From the NCBI RefSeq assembly GCF_903652925.1, contig NZ_CAHLAR010000015.1, positions 1-64,000 on the forward strand: 64,000 bases of DNA. Direction: 5' to 3'. The stretch's first letter is position 1; every line of letters starts with the position of its first letter. Of this stretch, positions 52,523 to 60,274 are shown in pieces. The position numbers were made by a program, and so were the translations under genes. The notes under the pieces were generated by a model that was not told the origin of the DNA, made no database searches, and saw nothing but the letters and a program-made list of their open reading frames with translations. This stretch comes from Achromobacter anxifer. GTDB lineage: Bacteria; Pseudomonadota; Gammaproteobacteria; Burkholderiales; Burkholderiaceae_B.

Positions 52523-53392
52523 TCAGCCCGCGCAGGAGTGCCCGGCCTGCGCCAGCATTGCCGGCGCGGGGCTGGCGTCGCCGGCAGCCGCCGGAACGCG
52601 TTTGCGCACGCGCATGCGCACGGTTTCCGGATCCTTGCCCAGAAAGCCCAGCACGTTGCGCATGACCCGCTCGCGTTCGTGATCCACGCAAATCATGTGA
52701 TAGCTGTCCTGCAGCATCACGAGCGTCGCCCCCGGGATATGCCGCTCCAGGTACCGGGCGGAACGCGGACTGGTCAGCTCGTCTTCCTCCGCGTGCATGA
52801 TCAGCGTGGGGCAGCGCATGCGCTCCAGCCCGCGCCGGATCATGCCGCGCAGCCGGTCCACCTGCCGCACGCAAGCCAGCGGCACCCACTGGTAGTGGAA
52901 GCCATCGCCCCGCGCGAAACCCGCCTTGATGAAGGCGCGCACCAGCTCGCTCTTGACGCCGTAGGGGTCCTCTTCCCGCACCCGTATGCGCCGCGGCACG
53001 CCCGGCAGGCGGTACGCCAGATAGCGCAGGGCGCGATACCAGGGCATGCTCCAGCCATCCAGGAAAACCGGCGCGGACAGCGACACCAGCGCGCCGCGCG
53101 TGTGCGATTCGCGCTTGCACAGTTCCACCGCCAGCAAGGCGCCCAGGCACATGCCGATGACGTGCAGCACCTCGTACTGCGCGCAAAGCTCGCGATAGCG
53201 CTGCGTGACCACCGCCATCCAGTCCTCGACCCGCACGTCCAGCAGGTCTTCGGGACATCCGGCATGGCCAGGCAAGGTCACGCCGTGGGGTTCGATCCCG
53301 GCGCGCGCCAGCACCTTGTGCATGGAGCCCATGTCGAATTCAGTGCCGCCCAGCCCGTGGATGAGCAAGGCGCCGACGCGTTGCTGGCTCAC
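52523..53392 (-). CDS. Alpha/beta hydrolase with Cys nucleophile motif
   Basis: A 289-aa lysophospholipase/carboxylesterase-like hydrolase. The oxyanion motif is ALLIHGLGGTEFDM (residues about 8-21). The nucleophile elbow reads VIGMCLGALLA (Cys at about 82), i.e. G-x-C-x-G where most relatives have Ser. The acid is in MHAEEDELTSP, and the base His in DSYHMICVDHER. The C-terminal 35 residues are low-complexity. Cys nucleophiles at this position occur in dienelactone hydrolases and PHA synthases, but the overall sequence is not theirs. Substrate unknown. Stands alone on the minus strand. Confidence 0.82.
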   Translation of the reverse strand: MSQQRVGALLIHGLGGTEFDMGSMHKVLARAGIEPHGVTLPGHAGCPEDLLDVRVEDWMAVVTQRYRELCAQYEVLHVIGMCLGALLAVELCKRESHTRGALVSLSAPVFLDGWSMPWYRALRYLAYRLPGVPRRIRVREEDPYGVKSELVRAFIKAGFARGDGFHYQWVPLACVRQVDRLRGMIRRGLERMRCPTLIMHAEEDELTSPRSARYLERHIPGATLVMLQDSYHMICVDHERERVMRNVLGFLGKDPETVRMRVRKRVPAAAGDASPAPAMLAQAGHSCAG

Positions 53393-53459
53393 GGCGCACT
53401 CCTGGCCGGCGGCAACGCAGAGAAAAGCTGGTCATTCATGAAACACCCCTGAAGCATGG

Positions 53460-53484
53460 CGGGCAGGACGACAAAGCCTGCCCG
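53460..53484. terminator. Hairpin after AraC-family gene
   Basis: CGGGCAGG / CCTGCCCG stem with a 9-base loop, 95 bases beyond the AraC gene stop and upstream of the hydrolase start; no T run, so only a possible terminator. Confidence 0.45.
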
Positions 53485-53578
53485 ACCTTGCCGTCATACT
53501 AGGCAAGAGGTGTCCGGGAAGATCGGCAAAACTGTCGGAGAACCGTGAAGATCCGTAAAGCCCGCCGCGCGGGCGGCG

Positions 53579-54361
53579 CTACTCGCGTTCCGCCAGGTAG
53601 CGGGTGGGCGTCACGCCGAACGCGGCGCGGAAGCTGCCGATGAAGGCACTGGTGCTTTCGTAGCCCACCGACAGGCTGGCCTCGGTGACGGAACCCCCGC
53701 GGCACAGCAGTTCCAGGGCCCGCAGCAAGCGGGCCTGCTGGCGCCACTGCCCCAGCGTGACGCCGGTCTCCTGGCGGAATCGGCGCATCAGCGTGCGCGA
53801 GGACATGTTCAGGCGCTGCGCCCACTCGTCGATGCCGGCGGTATCGTCGGGCCGGTCCAGCAGCGTATTCGCCAGGTCCTGCAGGCGCGGATCGGCAGGC
53901 ATGGGCAACGGCACGGGCTCATGCTCGCGCTGCTTGAGCTCTTCCAGCAACACGTCGAACAGCTGCTCCTGGTAGGCGGGAGACAGGACGGTATTCGGCT
54001 GGACCGAGGTGAAACGGTCCATCAGCGCCTCGACCAGCCTGGACGCGGGCCAGGAGCGGCAACGGTCGGGCAGGCGTGCGCAGGCATCGCGGCGCACGTA
54101 CAGGAACGACCCGCGCGCCTCGCCGAACCAGCGCGCGCCATGCTGCACGCCGGGCGGAATCCAGCCCAGGCTACCCGGCATCACGGTCCAGACCTGCGCG
54201 CCCGCCTGCACCACCACCAGCCCCGCGTGCACCAGCACCAGCATGCCCTCGTCATGGACATGCGAGGGCACGGCAATACCTTTGGATTCGCGCCGCCCCT
54301 GGACGCTGAACGGGGTCAGCAGGACATCCGGCGAGGCGGGCGCAACGGCCACGTGAAGCAT
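53579..54361 (-). CDS. AraC-family regulator with cupin sensor domain
   Basis: A 260-aa regulator: an N-terminal cupin (SHVHDEGMLVLVHAGLVVVQAGAQVWTVMPGSLGWIPPGVQHGARW, residues about 33-78) and the C-terminal double HTH (IDEWAQRLNMSSRTLMRRFRQETGVTLGQWRQQARLLRALELL, then SVGYESTSAFIGSFRAAFGVTPTRYL). The cupin suggests sensing of a small molecule or metal. It is divergent from the Fur-family gene, 106 bases away. Its target is not evident; the fur/unknown pair is one possibility. Confidence 0.87.
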   Translation of the reverse strand: MLHVAVAPASPDVLLTPFSVQGRRESKGIAVPSHVHDEGMLVLVHAGLVVVQAGAQVWTVMPGSLGWIPPGVQHGARWFGEARGSFLYVRRDACARLPDRCRSWPASRLVEALMDRFTSVQPNTVLSPAYQEQLFDVLLEELKQREHEPVPLPMPADPRLQDLANTLLDRPDDTAGIDEWAQRLNMSSRTLMRRFRQETGVTLGQWRQQARLLRALELLCRGGSVTEASLSVGYESTSAFIGSFRAAFGVTPTRYLAERE

Positions 54362-54467
54362 GGTTGGCAGGTTTGAGCTACAGGTTGACGGTTTCAGGAG
54401 AGCGGCTCCAGTTGGAAATGTACATCATTCTCACTTGGACATCAGCCCCCCGAATGGAGAAACCCAC

Positions 54468-54908
54468 ATGGACCACTCAAGGCTGCGCCATGCCGGCATC
54501 AAGGCCACCTTTCCGCGCATGAAGATCCTGGACCTCTTCTACCAGCATGCAGGACTGCACATGAGCGCGGCGGACATCTACCGCAACCTGGTCTCGGACA
54601 GCAGCAATATCGGCCTGGCCACGGTTTATCGCGTCATCACGCAACTTGAAGGCGCCGGCCTGCTCAAACGTACTCAGCTCGACGCCCACACCACGGTGTA
54701 TGAGCTCAACGACAAAGGACACCACGATCACCTGGTCTGCACCGACTGCGGACGGATCCTGGAATCCAGCGACCCCGCCGTGGGCCAGCTGGTCCGGAAG
54801 ATCGCCAAGCGCAGCGGCTTCCTGCTGGACTCCTACAGCCTGGTGCTTTACGGCCACTGCGGCTGCACCCGGGCCACCCCCGCCCTTCCTCACGGAGAAT
54901 TCGAATGA
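54468..54908 (+). CDS. Fur-family metalloregulator
   Basis: A 146-aa Fur protein. Winged helix: LRHAGIKATFPRMKILDLFYQH, MSAADIYRNL, IGLATVYRVITQLEGAGLLKR. Metal sites: HHDHLVCTDCG (regulatory His cluster and first CxxC) and GHCGCTR (second Cys pair). It is close to bona fide Fur but lacks the long His-rich C-terminus, and may be an accessory copy. The ATG at 54468 follows GGAGA. Upstream, AAATGTACATCATTCTCAC (about 54416-54434) has a weak likeness to a Fur box, so self-regulation is possible. The stop overlaps the next gene. Confidence 0.88.
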   Translation: MDHSRLRHAGIKATFPRMKILDLFYQHAGLHMSAADIYRNLVSDSSNIGLATVYRVITQLEGAGLLKRTQLDAHTTVYELNDKGHHDHLVCTDCGRILESSDPAVGQLVRKIAKRSGFLLDSYSLVLYGHCGCTRATPALPHGEFE

Positions 54909-55324
54909 ACCACGACCAATTTTTCTTCCACGACCTTTCCCAGTTTCCCATCGTCACCGCCCGGCATGGCGGCGCGCCGGACGGCTACGCGGCCAGCTGG
55001 ATACGCGAAATGGAAATGCTGGTGGACAACCCCCAGACCTTCGTCATGGTGGTACCCGACATGCGGCAGGAGGCCGGCCAGGCGGACCGCAAGGCGATGA
55101 TCGAATGGCAGACCGCCAACATGCCGCGCCTGAAGGCCCGTTGCCGGGCCTTCATCGCCGTGGAGGGCAATGCCGACGCGCTGGACAAGATCCGCAAGCG
55201 CGGCGAAAAGATGACGCGCGCGTTCGGCATGCCTTTCCTGGCCGTGGCCACCGCCGGCCAGGCGGCGCAGTGCGCCCGCGAGCTGCTGGGCCAGTCCGGC
55301 CCGGGAGGCTTCGTCGTGGACTAG
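54905..55324 (+). CDS. Hypothetical protein coupled to fur
   Basis: A 139-aa soluble protein starting in a 4-base overlap (ATGA) with the Fur-family gene. Visible pattern: an N-terminal FPIVTARHGGAPDGYAASWIREMEMLVDNPQTFVMVVPDM and a helical RKAMIEWQTANMPRLKARCRAFIAVEG. It resembles small single-domain proteins of unknown function, possibly with a SpoIIAA/STAS-like fold. No metal-binding motif. The tight coupling suggests it serves metal or oxidative homeostasis, but this is inferred only from the neighbour. Confidence 0.72.
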   Translation: MNHDQFFFHDLSQFPIVTARHGGAPDGYAASWIREMEMLVDNPQTFVMVVPDMRQEAGQADRKAMIEWQTANMPRLKARCRAFIAVEGNADALDKIRKRGEKMTRAFGMPFLAVATAGQAAQCARELLGQSGPGGFVVD

Positions 55325-55445
55325 AACCAGGGGGCCCATCCTTGCGGCCGGCTTAAGAGTTGGGGCGGCTGCGCCGTTGTCCATGGCATGGCGCGGACAC
55401 TTCCGGTGTCCGCGTTCCCGCCTACCCCTGGACGAGCCGCCCTGC

Positions 55446-55733
55446 ATGAACCGCGCATACGCCTGCCTGTTTTGCCAATCGACGCTTGCGCAAGGCGCCC
55501 CGCTGCTCGAAAAGAACGGCTCGACCATCTGCAAGGCCTGTGTCGACAGCTTCTCGGTCCTGTTCGCCGAACGCGCCTGGACCATGGCGGCAACCCTGCA
55601 GGAACAGCTGGACGTGCTGCTGGAGGAAAGCCAGCGCGCCCTGGCGCACAGCGAAACGCTGTCCGAACGCGCCCGCAGCTGCGGTCTGAGCCTGCATGAC
55701 CTTTCGGCCATGCCGGGCCGCACCCTGTCCTGA
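55446..55733 (+). CDS. Small CxxC zinc-ribbon-like protein
   Basis: A 95-aa protein with two CxxC knuckles (CLFCQ at residues 8-12 and CKACVD at about 29-34) followed by a helical tail (TLQEQLDVLLEESQRALAHSETLSERA). The spacing fits a single zinc ribbon of the ClpX/GATA-like kind. Function unknown. It is separated by about 120 bases from the previous gene and convergent with the FAH gene. Confidence 0.68.
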   Translation: MNRAYACLFCQSTLAQGAPLLEKNGSTICKACVDSFSVLFAERAWTMAATLQEQLDVLLEESQRALAHSETLSERARSCGLSLHDLSAMPGRTLS

Positions 55734-55741
55734 CCAGACGC

Positions 55742-56770
55742 TCACTCCGCGCTGCGGTCTCTTCCCGCGATCTCCACGCGCTGGTCGATGGCGCCGAAAG
55801 GCAGGCTGCCATCCGCCTCCCGCGCGCAGATGCGAACCCGGTCGCCGTGGCGGAGATAAGGCGGCAGCCGTGCTTCGGGCATACCGTCGAGCTGGGCGCG
55901 GACCCGGGCCTCGGTGATGCAGGCGCTGCCCGAGGCCGGGTCGGCGTTGCTGATGGTCCCCGCCCCCACGATGCTGCCCGCCGCCAGGCTGCGCGTCCTG
56001 GCCAGGTGCGCGAGGATCTGCGCAAAATTGAAGACCACTTCGCTATTGGCATGAGGCTCGCCGAAGCGCTCGCCGTTGATCTCGATGCGCACGGGCAGAC
56101 CCAGCATGCTGTTCTTCCAGGCGCTCCCCAACGCGTCCGGCGTCACCGCGATGGGCGCGAAGCTGGTGGCCGGCTTGCTCTGGTAGAAGCCGAAACCCTT
56201 TGCCAGTTCGCCCGGAATCAAACCCCGCAGCGAAACGTCGTTCAGCAGCACCACCAGGGCGATCAGCCCGGCGGCCTGCGCCGCGTCGGTGCCCATGGGC
56301 ACGTCCTTCGTAATCACGGCGACTTCGGCTTCCAGATCGATCAGATGAGCCTCGTCCACCGCCACGACGGGCTCCTCTGGCCCCAGCATCACGTCCGAAC
56401 CGCCCTGATACACCAGCGGCTCGTCCTCGTAGCGCGGCGGTATGGGCTCCTTGCGCCACTGGTAGATCAGCCGCGCATGGTTGCGGTAGACCGACGCGTC
56501 CGCCCATTGATAGGCCCGCGGCAGCGGCGCCATGCACAGCCCCGCGTCGAACGCGTCGGCCCCGGTCCACTCCGCGGCATCCAGCTCCCGGCTGCGGTCG
56601 GCCAGCTGCGGCGCCAGCGCATCCCATTCGTCCAGCAAGGACTGCAGCGTCGGCGCATCGCTCCCCGCGGGCGTCCAGCGCTGGCCCGACGCGCTGACCA
56701 GCATCAACTCTCCGTCGCGCGTGCCGTTCCTGCGCGTCGCCAGGCGCAGTGACAAAGAGGCTCCCGTCAT
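55742..56770 (-). CDS. Fumarylacetoacetate hydrolase-family protein
   Basis: A 342-aa FAH-fold hydrolase, which cleaves C-C bonds of ring-fission products such as fumarylacetoacetate or fumarylpyruvate. Motifs: RNHARLIYQWRKEPIPPRYEDEPLVYQGG, the metal-ligand run DLEAEVAVITKDVPMG (ExE), VVLLNDVSL (Asp), KPATSFAPIAVTPD and GSIVGAGTISNAD. It is the last gene of the minus-strand catabolic operon, overlapping the VOC gene by 4 bases. The longer open frame upstream (to 57046) lies inside the VOC gene and is not used. Confidence 0.86.
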   Translation of the reverse strand: MTGASLSLRLATRRNGTRDGELMLVSASGQRWTPAGSDAPTLQSLLDEWDALAPQLADRSRELDAAEWTGADAFDAGLCMAPLPRAYQWADASVYRNHARLIYQWRKEPIPPRYEDEPLVYQGGSDVMLGPEEPVVAVDEAHLIDLEAEVAVITKDVPMGTDAAQAAGLIALVVLLNDVSLRGLIPGELAKGFGFYQSKPATSFAPIAVTPDALGSAWKNSMLGLPVRIEINGERFGEPHANSEVVFNFAQILAHLARTRSLAAGSIVGAGTISNADPASGSACITEARVRAQLDGMPEARLPPYLRHGDRVRICAREADGSLPFGAIDQRVEIAGRDRSAE

Positions 56771-57306
56771 GCCAGGCTCCCCTGCGCCGCCAAGACGCGC
56801 TTGTCCGCGGTCCAGCGGTCCAGCTCTGCGCGCGCCTCGCGCGCGTAGCCCTCCACCACTTCCGGCGCGGCCACTTCCACCGTCAGTTCCAGCCGCAGAC
56901 CATTGGGATCGAAGAAGTAAATGGACTCGATGTAGCTGTCGTGGTCGGTCACGCCCACCACCTCCACGCCGTGCGCTTCGAGCCTGACCTTCATGGCCAG
57001 CAGGTCCTCGACTTGCGGCACCCGCAGGGCGATGTGATTGACCCATCCGGGCGTGTTCGGCGACGGCAGCGCCGCGGTCTGGTCGCCCAGGTCGAAGAAC
57101 GCGATGCAGGAGCCGTCGCGCATGCGAAAGAAGATGTGCACGTAAGGGCAGAATTCCCCGGTGCTGGGCACGGAGTCCTTCTTGATGACGTGCACCAGCG
57201 GCAGGCCCAGCAGGTCTTCATAAAAGCGCCGGGTCTCCTCGGCATCCCGGCAACGCCAGGCGAAATGGTGCAGTCCCTCGACGGGACGGGCAGCGGTATG
57301 GTCCAT
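56767..57306 (-). CDS. VOC-superfamily dioxygenase/glyoxalase-like protein
   Basis: A 179-aa vicinal-oxygen-chelate protein. Two beta-alpha-beta modules: LHHFAWRCRDAEETRRFYEDLLGLPLVH (metal His about 14) and WVNHIALRVPQVEDLLAMKVRLEAHGVEV (His about 88), then SIYFFDPNGLRLELTVEV (Glu ligand about 141). Given its neighbours (aromatic hydroxylase, FAH hydrolase), it probably is a ring-cleavage dioxygenase or isomerase in the same pathway. GAGGAATCCC precedes the ATG at 57306. Confidence 0.83.
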   Translation of the reverse strand: MDHTAARPVEGLHHFAWRCRDAEETRRFYEDLLGLPLVHVIKKDSVPSTGEFCPYVHIFFRMRDGSCIAFFDLGDQTAALPSPNTPGWVNHIALRVPQVEDLLAMKVRLEAHGVEVVGVTDHDSYIESIYFFDPNGLRLELTVEVAAPEVVEGYAREARAELDRWTADKRVLAAQGSLA

Positions 57307-57314
57307 GGGATTCC

Positions 57315-58292
57315 TCAATCGAGCGAGATCTTGTTGGCGCGGATGACTTCGCCCCAGCGCGCCGACTCGGCGCGCGCCAGCGTCCTGAATTCCTCGGGCG
57401 TGCCGGGCAAGGGTTCGAAGCCGAATTCGGCGAAGCGCTTGAGCACTGCGGGATTTCCAAGCGCGGCGTTCAGTTCCTGGTTCAATCGCGCGACCACCGG
57501 AGCAGGCAATCCGGCGGGGCCGAGCATGCCCTGGAAGGCGAACACCTCGGCATCGGGTACGCCTAGCTCCGCCAGCGTCGGCACATCCGGCAGCAACGGC
57601 GAACGGGTCTGCGATCCGATCGCCAGCGGCCTGACCTTGCCGGCCTTGATGATGGACGCGCCCGAAGCCAGGTCCAGGAACATCACCGGTACCTGCCCTC
57701 CCATCACGTCCTGCATCGCCGGCGCGGCGCCACGGTATGGCACGTGCGTCAGGCGCACGCCCGTACGGCCCTGGAACAGTTCCATGGCCAGATGATGCGG
57801 CGAGCCGTTGCCGACCGAGGCGTAGTCCACCTTGCCAGGCTCAGCCCGCACGCGCTCCATGAACGCCTTGAAATCGGCGGCAGGAAACGCCGGATTCACC
57901 ACCAGCGCCAGCGGAAACTTGCCGATGGCGCCGATGTAGCTGAAGTCCTTTTCCGGACTGAAGGCCAGCTTGCGGAACAGGTGTTCGTTGAAGGCCAAGA
58001 CACCGTTGTCGGCCGACATGACGGTATAGCCGTCGGGCTTGGCGTTCGCCACGTACTCCGCGCCGATGTTGGTCGCGGCTCCCGGCCGGTTGTCGATGAT
58101 GATCTGCTGACCCAGCGTGGCGCGCATGGATTCGGCCAGCGTGCGCGCCAGGTTGTCGGTGCCGCCGCCTGCGGGATAGGGCACGACCCACTTGATGAGT
58201 TGTGCGGGATAGCTGCCTTGCGCGCTGGCCGGCGGGATGGCCGTGGCCAGCGCGCTGGCCGTCAGGGCTGCGAGAAAGTGTCGTCTGTTCAA
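57315..58292 (-). CDS. Bug/TctC-type periplasmic solute receptor
   Basis: A 325-aa tripartite-tricarboxylate-type receptor. Signal peptide MNRRHFLAALTASALATAIPPASAQG, then the family patterns IKWVVPYPAGGGTDNLAR, ADNGVLAFNEHLF, PGKVDYASVGNGSPHHLAMELFQ, LTHVPYRGAAPAMQDVMGGQVPVMF and LPDVPTLAELGVPDAEVFAFQGMLGPAGLP. Such receptors are greatly expanded in Bordetella and relatives. No TctA/TctB membrane subunits are adjacent. It probably binds the aromatic or carboxylic substrate of this operon. Confidence 0.9.
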   Translation of the reverse strand: MNRRHFLAALTASALATAIPPASAQGSYPAQLIKWVVPYPAGGGTDNLARTLAESMRATLGQQIIIDNRPGAATNIGAEYVANAKPDGYTVMSADNGVLAFNEHLFRKLAFSPEKDFSYIGAIGKFPLALVVNPAFPAADFKAFMERVRAEPGKVDYASVGNGSPHHLAMELFQGRTGVRLTHVPYRGAAPAMQDVMGGQVPVMFLDLASGASIIKAGKVRPLAIGSQTRSPLLPDVPTLAELGVPDAEVFAFQGMLGPAGLPAPVVARLNQELNAALGNPAVLKRFAEFGFEPLPGTPEEFRTLARAESARWGEVIRANKISLD

Positions 58293-58322
58293 GGTTGTCT
58301 CCTTTGAAATCGTCGTCGCCGA

Positions 58323-58526
58323 TCAATCGGCTGAAAGCGAGGGGTCGGGCAGATCGCGCAGGGCATGCTCGATCGCGTCCAGGCAACGCTGCTCGTCCTC
58401 GACCTGCTCGAACAGGAGCAGAGCCAGGCGCGCCAAGAACAGGGATTCGCGTCCGCGTCCGGCGGTGGCGATGGCATTGCTGCAGCAGGCATAGATGCGG
58501 TCCTGGACCGCGGCGTCGTCAATCAT
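58323..58526 (-). CDS. DUF2783-like partner of the second monooxygenase
   Basis: A 67-aa helical protein starting MIDDAAVQDRIYACCSNAIA at 58526 (AAGGAG upstream) and overlapping the monooxygenase stop by 8 bases. The stretch ESLFLARLALLLFEQVEDEQRCLDAIEHAL parallels the partner gene at 7925-8152. Function unknown. Confidence 0.62.
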   Translation of the reverse strand: MIDDAAVQDRIYACCSNAIATAGRGRESLFLARLALLLFEQVEDEQRCLDAIEHALRDLPDPSLSAD

Positions 58527-60168
58527 CGTTGGCTCCTTGAACGCCACAGGCGCGTTGAATGGCGGCCAGCACGGTGTCCAGCGATGGCGAGCGCCACCGG
58601 CCGCAGACATGGCCGTCGGGCCGCAAGAGATAGGCCATGCCGGCCTGAGCGGAACCTGCGACCTCCGGTTCCGTTTGCGCGCAGCGGCAAGGCAGGAAGC
58701 GCCATGCGGGCGAAGACGTCGCGGCGTCCAGCGCGCCCTGCTCCGGCCAATCCCCGAACGACAGCAAGGTGAACCCGCCGGGCGTCAACAGGTCCGTCAG
58801 ATGCCTGCCGTCCGCGGTCGCGCGATCCGCCAGCGCCGCTCCCGGCGCCCAGCCGCTCTGCGCATCGTCGTCCGTCGACAAGGGCGAATGCGCATAGGCG
58901 ATCGCTTGCGTCTGGCGCGGATTGACCAGGCGCCCGATGCCCGGGTGCCGGCCCGCCAGGGACAGGCTGGCCTCGCGCATCAGGTCGAAGCCCCGATGCG
59001 GCGGCGACATGAACTCGGTGCTGCGCATGGCGTTCTCGGCATTGATGTGAAAAGCCTGCCGGCGTTCGCTGCAATAGCTGTCCAGCAAGGCTTCCGCGCC
59101 CTTGCCCTGAAGCACGGCGGCGAGCTTCCAGACCAGGTTGTCGGCGTCGTCGAAGCCCGAATTCAATCCGCGCACGCCGAAGATTGGCATGGCGTGCGCG
59201 GCATTGCCGGCGAACAGGATGCGGCCATGGCGATAGGCATCCAGCGTCATCGCGCCCGCGCGGTAGACCGACGTCCATACCGGCGTCCAAGGCAGATGCC
59301 CTTCTCCAATGGCATCCAGATGCGTCTGCACGAACGCGCTCACCTGTTCGGGCTGCAAGGCTTGGGCTGCGTCCGCGCCTGCGGCAAGCTGGTAGTCCAC
59401 GCGCCAGATGTTGTCCGGCTGGCGGTGCATCAGGATGGTGGTGCCGCGCGCCCAGGGCGGATCGAACCAGGCGCGGCGCTCGGCCGGATGCTCGCTGGCC
59501 AGTTCGATGTCGACGATCGCATAGCGGCCCTGGTAGCCCGTGCCCTTCAGCTCCAGGCCAAGGCTGGAACGGATGTAGCTCTGGCCGCCATCGCAGGCCA
59601 GCAGCCAGTCCGCGCGCGTCTCGTAGCTGCCCAGGGGATTCTCGATGCGCACGGTCACGCCGGCCGCGTCGGGCTTGCATGCGATCACCTTGCTGGCCCA
59701 GCGGATATCCACCCGTCCCGGATGGCGGCCGTTGAGCTCATCGATGGCATCCAGCAGGAATTGTTCGATGTAGTACTGCTGCAGATTGATCATCGGCGGG
59801 TACTTGTCGCCCCGCGCCGACGGCATGTCGAACACCAGCACCTCGTCGGTGCCGTAGTAGCTGCGGCCCCGGGTCCAGGCCAGGCCCTTGGCCATGAAGG
59901 CCGGCGCCACGCCCAAGCGGTCCAGGATTTCCAAGCTGCGACGCGAAATACAGGCCGCGCGGCTGCCTTCGCAGACCGAATCGTCGGCCTCGATCACCAC
60001 ACTGTCCACGCCCAGCCTGGCCAGGCCCAGCGCCGCCGCCAGCCCTACCGGACCACCGCCGGCGATCAGCACGCGATGACCGCGGGCCTCCTCGCCTTGC
60101 GGATTCAGCGGGGGCAGCGACGGCGCAAAGCGCCGGTATTCGAAGGGGCCGATTCTCTCTAAGGGCAT
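58519..60168 (-). CDS. FAD-dependent aromatic monooxygenase (second copy)
   Basis: A 549-aa PheA/TfdB-type flavin hydroxylase, first gene of the operon. FAD motifs: HRVLIAGGGPVGLAAALGLARLGV (residues about 31-54), EADDSVCEGSRAACISRRSLEIL, LLACDGGQSYIRSSLGLELKG, and GRILFAGNAAHAMPIFGVRGLNSGFDDADNLVWKL. The usual GDAAH is GNAAH here. It should hydroxylate an aromatic acid using NAD(P)H. The ATG 60168 with AGGA upstream is preferred over the TTG two codons earlier. A palindrome about 75 bases upstream and a divergent LuxR-type gene suggest its control. Confidence 0.87.
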   Translation of the reverse strand: MPLERIGPFEYRRFAPSLPPLNPQGEEARGHRVLIAGGGPVGLAAALGLARLGVDSVVIEADDSVCEGSRAACISRRSLEILDRLGVAPAFMAKGLAWTRGRSYYGTDEVLVFDMPSARGDKYPPMINLQQYYIEQFLLDAIDELNGRHPGRVDIRWASKVIACKPDAAGVTVRIENPLGSYETRADWLLACDGGQSYIRSSLGLELKGTGYQGRYAIVDIELASEHPAERRAWFDPPWARGTTILMHRQPDNIWRVDYQLAAGADAAQALQPEQVSAFVQTHLDAIGEGHLPWTPVWTSVYRAGAMTLDAYRHGRILFAGNAAHAMPIFGVRGLNSGFDDADNLVWKLAAVLQGKGAEALLDSYCSERRQAFHINAENAMRSTEFMSPPHRGFDLMREASLSLAGRHPGIGRLVNPRQTQAIAYAHSPLSTDDDAQSGWAPGAALADRATADGRHLTDLLTPGGFTLLSFGDWPEQGALDAATSSPAWRFLPCRCAQTEPEVAGSAQAGMAYLLRPDGHVCGRWRSPSLDTVLAAIQRACGVQGANDD

Positions 60169-60242
60169 GCGCAAGTCCTGAACGTGTCATGAAACCGCCG
60201 TATTGGCTTGCGTCACATTCTCCCGGCCCGGACTCGTTAATA

Positions 60243-60262
60243 TGTCCTAATTAATCAGGACA
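60243..60262. promoter_or_regulatory. 20-bp palindrome, candidate LuxR-type operator
   Basis: TGTCCTAATTAATCAGGACA: a 20-bp inverted repeat with a single mismatched pair (arms TGTCCT/AGGACA), between the divergent monooxygenase operon (start 60168) and the LuxR-family gene (start 60275). The size equals that of a lux box. Confidence 0.72.
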
Positions 60263-60274
60263 GGCTAACCCGCT

